Below are positions 17,361 to 25,110 of a DNA stretch of 64,000 bases, piece after piece; position 1 is the first letter of the stretch; the number at the start of each line of letters is the position of its first letter. The stretch is from positions 186,001-250,000 of the forward strand of contig QAIB01000002.1 of the NCBI GenBank assembly GCA_030418545.1. Direction: 5' to 3'. The notes beneath the pieces are model-generated. The model saw only the letters and a program-made list of their open reading frames with translations. It had not been told where the DNA came from and did no database searches. Source of the DNA: Xenophilus aerolatus (GTDB taxonomy: Bacteria > Pseudomonadota > Gammaproteobacteria > Burkholderiales > Burkholderiaceae_C). A program made the translations under genes and the position numbers.

Positions 17361-18179
17361 CTAGGGGTCGGTCGGTGCGGGCGCCTTGCTGGCGCGCCGC
17401 GAAGAGGGTGTGGGTTCGCGCAGCGTGGCGTCGGCCAGCGCGGTCTGGCGAAAGACGATGGCCTTGACCTCCTGGAGCGCCTCCAGGCAACGCTCGCGCT
17501 GGTCGCGCATGCGGTGGGTGAGACCGGCCACGGACAGCGCCAGCGTCTCGCCGCCGATCTGGCCGGCCACGGCCACGGCGGTCAGACCTTCGCTGCCTTC
17601 GTTCTCGACCCAGATCCAGCCCTGCTCGCGGGCGGTGGCCACCTGCGCCTCCAGCGCCGCCAGGTCGGTCAGGGTTCCGGAGGCCAGTACGCGCAAGGGT
17701 TTCAGGCGCAGTTGGCGCGCGGCCTCCTCGGGCGTGCCGGCGGCGAGCACCGCCTTGCCCAGGGCCGAGACGTGCAGCGCCAGCTTGTCGCCCACGTGCT
17801 GCATGTAGCGCAGCGCGTGGCGCCCTTCGGACAGCGCAATGATCTTCACCACCCCGTTCTCGACACGGCCGCACAGCCCGGTTTCGCCCGTGCGGTCGCG
17901 CAGCAGCTCGCAGGCCTCGGCACCGACGGCGTAGAGCGGGTCGCTGGCCGAGATGTCCTTGGCCACGGCGAGCAGCCGCGCCGTTGGATAGAAGCGCCGG
18001 CTGCGTGCGGTGCGCAGCAGGTACCCCATCTCGTGCAGGGTGTGGAGCAGGTCCGAGCAACTGCTCTCGGGCAGGTCCATCAAGCGTGCCAGATCCGAGT
18101 TGGACAGTTCGCGCTTTTCGCGCGCAAACACCTCGAGCAGCGTCATCGTGCGGGCGGCAGCAGGGACGATGGTGGGCAT
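17361..18179 (-). CDS. IclR-family transcriptional regulator
   Basis: A 272-residue regulator with the N-terminal winged HTH (TMTLLEVFAREKRELSNSDL, then MDLPESSCSDLLHTLHEMGY) and the C-terminal IclR effector domain (LHVSALGKAVLAAGTPEEA, VENEGSEGLTAVAVA). The start at 18179 follows GGAGG with a short spacer. It diverges from the Bug/DUF35/thiolase operon and lies directly upstream of the co-oriented acyl-CoA dehydrogenase operon, so it could control both sides. Confidence 0.93.
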   Translation of the reverse strand: MPTIVPAAARTMTLLEVFAREKRELSNSDLARLMDLPESSCSDLLHTLHEMGYLLRTARSRRFYPTARLLAVAKDISASDPLYAVGAEACELLRDRTGETGLCGRVENGVVKIIALSEGRHALRYMQHVGDKLALHVSALGKAVLAAGTPEEAARQLRLKPLRVLASGTLTDLAALEAQVATAREQGWIWVENEGSEGLTAVAVAGQIGGETLALSVAGLTHRMRDQRERCLEALQEVKAIVFRQTALADATLREPTPSSRRASKAPAPTDP

Positions 18180-18284
18180 GGTTCCTCCGATAGGTCGTAG
18201 AAGCTGTCGATCATAGCGATGGCATCTGTTATCGGGAGCTCTGGTGTTGGACGGAACAGCGGACTCAAAAATCTTCGGCAGGCA

Positions 18285-18354
18285 GTTGTCAAACAACGAC
18301 CTGTTGAAGTAGTCTACGCCCATTCGTAGAAAAAACGCAATCGATCCTGATTGC
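18285..18354. promoter_or_regulatory. two palindromes in the IclR/Bug divergent region
   Basis: The 195-bp divergent gap holds GTTGTCAAACAAC (18285-18297; arms GTTGT/ACAAC) and GCAATC-N6-GATTGC (18337-18354). The second one lies just upstream of the AGGAGA that precedes the Bug start. Either could be the IclR operator. The region is markedly AT-richer than the genes on both sides, as expected for promoters. Confidence 0.4.
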
Positions 18355-18374
18355 GCCAACCAGGAGACGAGTCC

Positions 18375-19361
18375 GTGAGAACCCTGATCAAAGTCCTGGC
18401 CGCGTGCAGCGGCTTCTGTCTGCTGGCCCCGGCCGCCCTTGCGGCCGGCGAGGCCGAAGCCTGGCCGACGAAGCCGCTGACCTTCGTGGTGCCGTTCACG
18501 CCCGGGGGCATCACGGACAACACGTCGCGCCTGCTGGCCCAGAAGCTGGGCGAGAAGCTGGGCCAGCAGGTGGTGGTGGACAACCGGCCGGGCGCCGGCG
18601 GGTCGATCGGCGTGGACTCCGCGCTGCGCCAGCCCGCCGATGGCTACACGCTGATCTACGGCACGCAGGGCACGCACGCCGCCAACCTGGCGCTCTACAG
18701 GAACGTGCGCTACGACCCGATCAAGGACTTCACGCCGGTGCATGGCCTGTCCGAGTCGCCGCTGGTGCTGGTGATCAACCCCAACCGGCCTTTCAAGACC
18801 GTGCCGGAGCTCGTGGCCTACGCGAAGCAGAACCCGGGCAAGCTGAACTTCGGCTCGGCGGGCGCCGGCACGGGCACCCACCTGACGGCCGAGCTCTTCC
18901 AGACGACGGCCGGCATCAAGCTGACCCATGTGCCGTACAAGGGCAGCAGCCCGGCGATCACCGACCTGATCGCGGGCAACCTCGACCTGATGTTCGATTA
19001 CGCCGCCGTGGTGCTGCCCTTCGTCCAGTCGGGCAAGCTGAAAGCGCTCGCGGTCACCGGCAAGGCGCGCCTGGCCGGGGCCCCGGACCTGCCCACCGTG
19101 GCCGAGCTCGGCTACCCCGCGGCGGAATCCAGCGCCTGGGGCGTCATGTTCGTGGCGTCGAAGACGCCCGCGCCGATCGTCAAGCGCCTGGCGGACGCCA
19201 TGGCGGACGTCATCGTGAACCCCGACGTGCTGGCCGCCACCGAGAAATTCGGCAGCGTGCCCATGCGGGGCATGCGCGGCGAGAAGCTCGACGCCTTCGT
19301 CAAGTCCGAACTCACCCGCTGGCGCGAGGTGGTGCAGAACTCGGGCGCGAAGCTCGAGTGA
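18375..19361 (+). CDS. TctC/Bug-family periplasmic solute-binding receptor
   Basis: 328 residues from a GTG start with AGGAGA seven bases upstream. The N-terminus is a conventional Sec signal (LIKVLAACSGFCLLAPAALAA) in contrast to the twin-arginine leaders of the other three Bug proteins here. Family signatures are WPTKPLTFVVPFTPGGITD, DNRPGAGGSIGVDSAL, HVPYKGSSPAITDLIAG and LPTVAELGYPAAE. First gene of the operon with DUF35, thiolase-like, enoyl-CoA hydratase and SDR genes, controlled presumably by the divergent IclR protein. The ligand is probably the acid degraded by this operon. Confidence 0.93.
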   Translation: MRTLIKVLAACSGFCLLAPAALAAGEAEAWPTKPLTFVVPFTPGGITDNTSRLLAQKLGEKLGQQVVVDNRPGAGGSIGVDSALRQPADGYTLIYGTQGTHAANLALYRNVRYDPIKDFTPVHGLSESPLVLVINPNRPFKTVPELVAYAKQNPGKLNFGSAGAGTGTHLTAELFQTTAGIKLTHVPYKGSSPAITDLIAGNLDLMFDYAAVVLPFVQSGKLKALAVTGKARLAGAPDLPTVAELGYPAAESSAWGVMFVASKTPAPIVKRLADAMADVIVNPDVLAATEKFGSVPMRGMRGEKLDAFVKSELTRWREVVQNSGAKLE

Positions 19362-19407
19362 GCCGCCTGCCCGCATCGCCTTTTCTTCCATCCCTGAACC
19401 TCGACCC

Positions 19408-19836
19408 ATGACCACCGACCTGCGCGGCCTCCAGCCGCAGCATCCTTCCCTGTTCCAGCTGGCCGCCGATGGCGAGTCGCTGGACTTCCTCTATGCCCGG
19501 TGTCCCGCCTGCGGCACCCTGGCCTTTCCGGCCGACGTGCCCGGCTGCAGCCACTGCGGCGACCCGCTGCGCGATGCGCAGCGCATCGCGCGGCCCGGCC
19601 GCGGCGAGCTGCTGGAGTACGTCACGCTGCACGTGCCGCTTTTGCCCGGCATGGAAGTGCCGCGCGTCGCGGCGGACATCCAGCTCGAGGGGGGACCGAT
19701 CGAGGAGGGCGTGATGGCCGGCACCGACGAGTCCGCGCTGCGCGTGGGCCTGCCCGTGCGCGCCGTGGCCGTGGCCCTGCCCGACGGCGAGCGCTTCGCC
19801 TGCCGCTTCGTGCCCCACACGGGAGCCCGCGCATGA
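19408..19836 (+). CDS. DUF35 Zn-ribbon/OB-fold protein (thiolase partner)
   Basis: A 142-residue protein. The rubredoxin-like zinc ribbon uses CPACGTLAFPADVPGCSHCG (two CxxC pairs, about residues 33-52), followed by the OB-fold (GRGELLEYVTLHVP). DUF35 proteins bind directly to thiolase-fold partners and CoA substrates, for example in steroid side-chain retro-aldolases and in archaeal thiolase complexes. Here the gene overlaps the thiolase-like gene by four bases, so the two proteins are very likely subunits of one complex. Confidence 0.9.
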   Translation: MTTDLRGLQPQHPSLFQLAADGESLDFLYARCPACGTLAFPADVPGCSHCGDPLRDAQRIARPGRGELLEYVTLHVPLLPGMEVPRVAADIQLEGGPIEEGVMAGTDESALRVGLPVRAVAVALPDGERFACRFVPHTGARA

Positions 19837-20987
19837 GCCGCTGGATCGATGGCAACGATGGCGTCTACGTGGCCGGCATCGGCATGCATGCGTATCAGTT
19901 CCCCAGCGAGACGCCCTATACGCAGCTGGGGCTGACGGCCGTGCGCGCCGCGCTGACCGACGCGGGCCTCGCCTGGCCGCAGGTGCAGAGCGCTTACGTG
20001 GGCACCACCTCCATCGGCATGGCGGCGGGCCGCGTCATGTTCCGCCACCTGGGCTCGACCGGCTTGGCCGTGACGCAGGTAGAGAACGCGTCGGCCTCCG
20101 GCTCCTTCGCCTTCCGCCAAGCCTGCATGGAACTGGCCAGCGGCGTCAGCGACGTGGTGCTGGCCGTGGGCGTGGACAAGCACGGCGACGGCCGACGCGC
20201 CGCCGACAAGGAGGGGCTGGCGCGTCTGAGCGAAACGGCCAACGTGCCGGCGGTGAAGTTCGCGATGATGGCCCGCACCTACCTGCGCGAACGCAGCGCC
20301 GACGCGCAGGCCATGGCGCAGGTGGCCGTGAAGAACCATGGCAACGCGGCGCGCAACCCCTATGCCCAGTTCCGCAAACCGCGCACGCTGGAACAGGTGA
20401 TGGGCTCGCCGCGCGTGGCGGGTGACCTCACGGTGCAGCAGTGCTGCCCGCGCGGCGAGGGCGCTGCCGCAGCCATCCTCGTGTCGGGGCGCGGCCTGCG
20501 CCGCCTGGGCCTGGACCCCGCGCGCTGCGTGCGCGTGCGTGCCTCCACGGCCTGCAGCGAGACGCCCGAAAGCCGCTACGGCGCTGCCGCCGTCGACCTG
20601 GTGCGCGCCAGTGCCACCGCCGCCCTGGCGCAGGCGGGCGTCGCCGCGTCGCGGCTGGACCTCCTGGAACTGCACGACGCCTTCTCGGTGGAGGAGCTGA
20701 TCTACAGCGAAGCCATCGGTGTGTGCGAGCCCGGCGAAGGCGCCGCCTACCTGCTGCGGGGCGACTCGCAGATCGGCGGCCGCTGCGCGATCAATGCCTC
20801 GGGCGGCCTCATCGGCATGGGCCATCCGCTGGGGCCCACAGGCATCGGCCAGATTGCCGAAATCACGCGCCAGCTGCGCGGCGAGGCCGAGGGACGCCAG
20901 CATGCCGGTGCAACCTGGGGCATGGCCCACATGATCGGCCTGGGCTCGGTGGCCATCGCGCATGTGCTGTCACGCGCCGACGCTTGA
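19833..20987 (+). CDS. thiolase-fold protein lacking the nucleophilic Cys (probable acyl-CoA aldolase/lyase)
   Basis: A 384-residue thiolase-superfamily protein of the SCP2/Ltp2 branch. The site where thiolases have the nucleophile (typically CASG) reads VENASASGSFAF, so Cys is replaced by Ser. The C-terminal catalytic Cys region (usually CIGGG) reads WGMAHMIGLGS and also has no Cys. The NEAF motif is replaced by HDAF, while GMGHPLGPTG is kept. With the overlapping DUF35 gene this matches Ltp2-DUF35-type retro-aldolases better than true thiolases. I infer cleavage of a beta-hydroxyacyl-CoA (retro-aldol) fed by the neighbouring enoyl-CoA hydratase; this is not proven by sequence. Confidence 0.85.
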   Translation: MSRWIDGNDGVYVAGIGMHAYQFPSETPYTQLGLTAVRAALTDAGLAWPQVQSAYVGTTSIGMAAGRVMFRHLGSTGLAVTQVENASASGSFAFRQACMELASGVSDVVLAVGVDKHGDGRRAADKEGLARLSETANVPAVKFAMMARTYLRERSADAQAMAQVAVKNHGNAARNPYAQFRKPRTLEQVMGSPRVAGDLTVQQCCPRGEGAAAAILVSGRGLRRLGLDPARCVRVRASTACSETPESRYGAAAVDLVRASATAALAQAGVAASRLDLLELHDAFSVEELIYSEAIGVCEPGEGAAYLLRGDSQIGGRCAINASGGLIGMGHPLGPTGIGQIAEITRQLRGEAEGRQHAGATWGMAHMIGLGSVAIAHVLSRADA

Positions 20988-21000
20988 ACAAGGAACCATC

Positions 21001-21819
21001 ATGACCGACCCAGTCAGTCCCGATCGCGTCGAACTGCCGACGCTGAACTACGAAGTCCAGGGCCACGTGGCGCTGGTGACGCTGAACCGGCCCGACCGGA
21101 TGAACACGCTCGGTGGGAGCATGAAGCCGGATCTGGCACGCGCCTTCTTCGAGCTTGCACGCGCCGATGCGCGGGTGCGCGCGGTGGTGCTGACCGGCGC
21201 GGGCGACCGGGCGTTCTGCGCCGGTGCCGACATCAAGGAGCGGGCCGATCAGCAGGTGCGGGCCACCGATTTCTTCGTGGCACAGAAGGCCACGCACGAC
21301 CTCTTTCGCAACATCGAGGAGTTCGAGAAGCCGACCATCGCGGCCATCAACGGGGTGGCGCTGGGCGGCGGACTGGAACTGGCGCTGTGTTGCGACCTGC
21401 GCATGGCGGCCGACCATGCGAAGCTGGGCCTGCCGGAGGTGCGCCTCGGTGTCATTCCAGCGGCCGGCGGCACGCAGCGCCTGCCGCGCCTGATCGGCGA
21501 AGCGCGTGCCAAGGCCCTGATGTTGACGGCGGCGCAGATCGATGCGGCTCGCGCGCTCGACTGGGGCCTGGTCACCGAGGTGCGGCCCGGCGCGGAACTG
21601 ATGCCTGCGGCGCTGGCCCTGGCGCAGCAGATCGGCGAGATGCCACCGCTGGCCGTGCGCTTCGCCAAGCGGGCCGTCAACCGGGGCATGCAGACCGACC
21701 TCGACAGCGGCCTCGAATACGAGCGCTACGCGGCCGCCATGCTGGTCGACAGCGACGACCGCAAGGAAGGCATGCGGGCCTTCGTCGAAAAGCGCAAGCC
21801 CGTCTTCCAGGGGCGCTGA
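21001..21819 (+). CDS. enoyl-CoA hydratase/isomerase
   Basis: A 272-residue crotonase. The oxyanion-hole segments are RAFCAGADIKER and INGVALGGGLELALCCDLR. The catalytic-Glu region EVRLGVIPAAGGTQRLPRL retains the first Glu and has Pro-Ala where typical hydratases have a second Glu near GVIPGAGGTQ, which is normal for this family. The start at 21001 follows an AAGGAA spaced six bases. It would hydrate an enoyl-CoA to the beta-hydroxyacyl-CoA that the neighbouring thiolase-fold/DUF35 pair could cleave. Confidence 0.94.
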   Translation: MTDPVSPDRVELPTLNYEVQGHVALVTLNRPDRMNTLGGSMKPDLARAFFELARADARVRAVVLTGAGDRAFCAGADIKERADQQVRATDFFVAQKATHDLFRNIEEFEKPTIAAINGVALGGGLELALCCDLRMAADHAKLGLPEVRLGVIPAAGGTQRLPRLIGEARAKALMLTAAQIDAARALDWGLVTEVRPGAELMPAALALAQQIGEMPPLAVRFAKRAVNRGMQTDLDSGLEYERYAAAMLVDSDDRKEGMRAFVEKRKPVFQGR

Positions 21820-21866
21820 GCCGCGCCCCGAACTCCATCCACGGAACACACAGCAAGGAAACACCC

Positions 21867-22682
21867 ATGAAACTCGGATTGGAATCCCAGGTGGCGCTCG
21901 TCACCGGCGGCGGCCAGGGCGTCGGCCGTCAGATCTGCCTGGAACTCGCGCGCGAGGGCGCTCGCGTGGTGGTCAACGACCTGTTCCCGGAGCGCGCGCA
22001 GGCCGTGACCCGCGAGATCGAAAGCGAGGGCGGCAAAGCGCTGGCGGCGCCTGCGGACATCACCCAGGCCGACCAGGTGCAGGCGATGGTGGACACCGCG
22101 ATGAAGCACTTCGACGCGCCCGTGCAGATCCTGGTCAACAACGCCGGCATCATTCCGGAGCGCCGGGAGAAGGGCGGCCGAACGCCGGCTTTCGTCGACA
22201 TGCCGGTCGCCGACTGGGCCAAGATCGTCAACCTGAACGTGTACGGCACCTTCCACTGCTGCCACGCCGTCCTTCCGGGCATGGTGGCCGCCAGGCAAGG
22301 CCGGATCGTGAACATCATCTCGGAGGCCGGCCGCATCGGCGAGGAGAACATGGCGGTCTATTCCGGCGCCAAGGCGGCGATCGCCGGCTTCGGCAAGGCC
22401 CTCGCGCGCGAGCACGGACGGCATGCGATCACCGTCAACTCGGTGGCCTTGGGTGCTGTTTCCCACGAGGGCATCAAGGACGGTCCGCTGCACCCCGACG
22501 CCACCGTCCAGAACAACGAACTGCTGGCCAAGATGGTCCGGGCTTATCCGGTCGCCAAGGGCGTCGGGCGGCTGTCGAAGCCCGAAGACGTCGCCGGCCT
22601 GGTGGTGTTCCTCGCCTCTGCGCGGGCCCTGTTCGTCACCGGTCAGACCATCGGCGCCTCGGGCGGCTTCGCGATGTTGTAG
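21867..22682 (+). CDS. short-chain dehydrogenase/reductase
   Basis: A 271-residue SDR. It shows LVTGGGQGVGRQICLELA, an Asp after beta-2 (VVNDLFPE), NNAGIIPER, the catalytic Ser in IVNIISEAGR, the YSGAK pair, and the C-terminal ALFVTGQTIGASGGFAML. Start codon has AAGGAAA ten bases upstream. It ends the IclR-linked operon. It could oxidise or reduce an aldehyde, ketone or hydroxyacyl intermediate made by the lyase pair. A 280-bp stretch downstream (22683-22962) holds nothing I can recognise. Confidence 0.92.
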   Translation: MKLGLESQVALVTGGGQGVGRQICLELAREGARVVVNDLFPERAQAVTREIESEGGKALAAPADITQADQVQAMVDTAMKHFDAPVQILVNNAGIIPERREKGGRTPAFVDMPVADWAKIVNLNVYGTFHCCHAVLPGMVAARQGRIVNIISEAGRIGEENMAVYSGAKAAIAGFGKALAREHGRHAITVNSVALGAVSHEGIKDGPLHPDATVQNNELLAKMVRAYPVAKGVGRLSKPEDVAGLVVFLASARALFVTGQTIGASGGFAML

Positions 22683-22962
22683 GTTGCAGAAGCAGCGCCG
22701 GCATCACCAGAACCGCCACCACGCGCTGCGCCGACGCCTCATGTCTAGCGGCCGGGTGTCGAGCCGATCCAGCAGATGCGCGGCCGCGCCGAAACGGCAG
22801 GGGCCGGTCCCTTGCGGCTCGCGCGCGGCGGCCTTGGGGGTGTTCGCGGCCGTCGTCAGGCGCGGCACCGATCGGCCCGCGTCAGAGGCTTTCGAATGCA
22901 CTGCGGACCGAGCTTCGCTCAAGGCGACGGCGGGAAGCCCCGCGCCACGCCGGCGCGCACCC

Positions 22963-24855
22963 TCACCAGGAATACCCCAGCTGCACACGCGTGGCCAGCT
23001 GGTTGCCGCCGCCACCCATGGCGCCTGACACGCCGACGCCCAGGTTCAGGGCGTCCGTCAGCTGGTAGCCCCACGTCGCACCCAGCGCGTTCTCTCCCGA
23101 GTAGTTGCCCACGGCCACGCCCACCCACTGCTTGCCGGGCGCCAGGGCCGGCATCTGCGGCATGGCCAGCGCGGCGGCAACGCCCCGCGCGGCGAACTTG
23201 CGCATCTCGTCCGAGGCAGCGCTCACGGCTTGGCGCAGCTGGCCGACGTTGGCGGCATCGGTCGGCATCACGCCCGACGCCACGTTGGTGATCTGCCGCG
23301 TCAGGCCGGCCGAGGCATCGCCCACGGACACCGAGTTGTCACGCGTTGCCACCGAGCCCTGGCCCAGGGCCACCGAGTTGGCGCCCGCGGCCAGGGTGTT
23401 CGCACCGAGGGCGACCGCGTTGTTGCCTGTCGCGACGGCGTTGTTGCCGACGGCGGTGGTCGGGTCGGCCAGCGCACGCGCGCCGGCACCGATGGCGACC
23501 GAGCCCGCGAAACGCGCTTCGGCGCCGGCGCCGATCGCCGTGGTGTCCTTGCCCACGGCCTGGGCACCCGCGCCGATGGCGGTAGCGCCCTGGCCCTCGA
23601 CGATGCTTCCGGTGCCGCAGCTGACGGTGCCGCCGGTGAAGTTGCACAGGCCGTTCTGGAAGGCCTGGTTCATCAGGGCCTGCAGCGCCAGCACCTGCTG
23701 GTTGGCGAAGGTGTTGGCGCTGGTCAGCGTGGCCTGGCTGGTCTGCTGCAGCTGTTCCACGTTCACGGCATCGTTGGCCGCCTGACCCGCGCGCACGTTG
23801 CTGATGACGGTGCCCGCACCGCCATTGCTGTTGAGCGTCAGCGAACTGCCGTCGGGCGAGTACTGGGCCGAGTTCTGCGCGAGGCCGAGCGCCGTGTTGG
23901 CCGTCGTTTGCGCGGCGCCTGCTGCGGCGTTCGCGTTGTTCGCGCTGGTCTGGGCCAGGCCCGCGTTGGTGAGGGCCTGGTTCGCGGTGGACTGCGCCGC
24001 GCCGGCGGCGTTGTTGGCGGTGTTGCCCACGCCGAGCGCGACGCTGGCGAGGTCGCGAGCGCTGTCGGCGCTACGTTGCGCCCTGCCGGCGTCGGTGTAC
24101 GCGGCGGAGGCCAGTCCCATCGCACCGTCGGCGGTGCTTTGCGCGGCGCCCGCGGCACCCAGCGCGCCGGTGGCCGTGGTCTGCGCAGCGCTGGCGGCCT
24201 GCTGCGCACCGTCGGCCGTCGCCTGTGCCTGGTTGGCCGAGTTCTGCGCCGCATTGGCGGCGTTGCTGGCGGTGTTGCCCACGCCGAGGGCGGTGAACGC
24301 GATGTCGCGTGCACCCTCGGCCGTGCGCTGTGCCTTGCCGGCGTCGTTGTAGGCCGCAGACGCGAGGCCCATCGCACCATCGGCGGTGCTTTGCGCGGCG
24401 CCTGCGGCACCCAGTGCGCCGTTGGCCGTGGTCTGCGCGGCGCTGGCGGACTGCTGGGCACCATCGGCCGTGGTCTGTGCCTGGTTGGCCGAGTTCTGGG
24501 CCGCATTGGCGGCGTTGTTGGCGGTGTTGCCCACGCCCAGGGCCGTGGACGCGATGTCGCGTGCACCCTCGGCTGTGCGCTGCGCCTTGCCGGCATCGGT
24601 GTACGCGGCGGAAGCGAGGCTCGCCGCCCCGTCGGCGGTGCTCTGGGCGCGCTGGGCATCGGTCTGGATCTGATAGGCCTGCCCGCCATTGATCGCTTCG
24701 GTGCTGCCGGGCGCGATGCTGCCATCGGCAACGTTCAAGACCGTTGGCGCGGGTTGCGCGAAGGCGGCAGTGAACGCCGAGGCGACGAGAGCGGCAACGG
24801 CCGCGCGTGCGAGGCGACGCGGCGGGCAGGAGAAGGGGAGGGAGCGAGAGGACAT
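22963..24855 (-). CDS. YadA-type trimeric autotransporter adhesin
   Basis: About 630 residues. A signal peptide (RRLARAAVAALVASAFTAAFA) is followed by a long alanine-rich stalk made of 84-residue repeats (TADGAMGLASAAY to GALGAAGAAQS), predicted to be coiled coil. A neck-like NDAVNVEQLQQ and a head of YadA-type 14-residue repeats (GATAIGAGAQAVG, GSVAIGAGARALA, NSVALGQGSVA) follow. A second neck (RQITNVASGVMPTDAANVGQL) leads to the C-terminal YadA anchor of four strands ending in GYSW. Passenger and anchor are on one chain; three chains form the outer-membrane pore. A Cys pair (CNFTGGTVSC) lies before the head. The start at 24855 gives the normal signal; in-frame ATG 24888 is an alternative. 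Confidence 0.93.
   Translation of the reverse strand: MSSRSLPFSCPPRRLARAAVAALVASAFTAAFAQPAPTVLNVADGSIAPGSTEAINGGQAYQIQTDAQRAQSTADGAASLASAAYTDAGKAQRTAEGARDIASTALGVGNTANNAANAAQNSANQAQTTADGAQQSASAAQTTANGALGAAGAAQSTADGAMGLASAAYNDAGKAQRTAEGARDIAFTALGVGNTASNAANAAQNSANQAQATADGAQQAASAAQTTATGALGAAGAAQSTADGAMGLASAAYTDAGRAQRSADSARDLASVALGVGNTANNAAGAAQSTANQALTNAGLAQTSANNANAAAGAAQTTANTALGLAQNSAQYSPDGSSLTLNSNGGAGTVISNVRAGQAANDAVNVEQLQQTSQATLTSANTFANQQVLALQALMNQAFQNGLCNFTGGTVSCGTGSIVEGQGATAIGAGAQAVGKDTTAIGAGAEARFAGSVAIGAGARALADPTTAVGNNAVATGNNAVALGANTLAAGANSVALGQGSVATRDNSVSVGDASAGLTRQITNVASGVMPTDAANVGQLRQAVSAASDEMRKFAARGVAAALAMPQMPALAPGKQWVGVAVGNYSGENALGATWGYQLTDALNLGVGVSGAMGGGGNQLATRVQLGYSW
24136..24639 (-). 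repeat. 252-bp tandem direct repeats in the autotransporter stalk
   Basis: Two full copies of a 252-bp unit (84 codons) lie head to tail at 24639-24388 and 24387-24136, and a third, partial and more diverged copy continues to about 23970. The first two copies differ at few amino-acid positions (Ser/Met, Thr/Asn, Ser/Phe), indicating recent duplication. Such arrays change length by slippage or recombination, which changes stalk length. Confidence 0.88.
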
Positions 24856-25110
24856 GGCTTGGATGCGTGTAGTTGTTACTGAATGCATCCAATGTAGGTG
24901 GGCGGTCCTCATCCGTGGTGATCGAAGTGCGGCGAACTGTCAGCGTCCTGACACTGCGGGCATTTCAGAGGCGAAGGTTGGACGGTCGCAGGTCCATGCA
25001 TTCCACCGGAGTGTTATCGGCATGACAGATCGCGCGAGAACGCGCTGCGTTCAGCGTCGGCATGCCTCTCTAATCGCCGCTTCCCGCAAACCCCGGAGAG
25101 AGTGTCCCGC

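Noticed and set aside
24856-25110. A small gene in the gap between the autotransporter and the lipoprotein
   Set aside because: No start with a ribosome binding site and no coding bias; the gap fits two divergent promoters.
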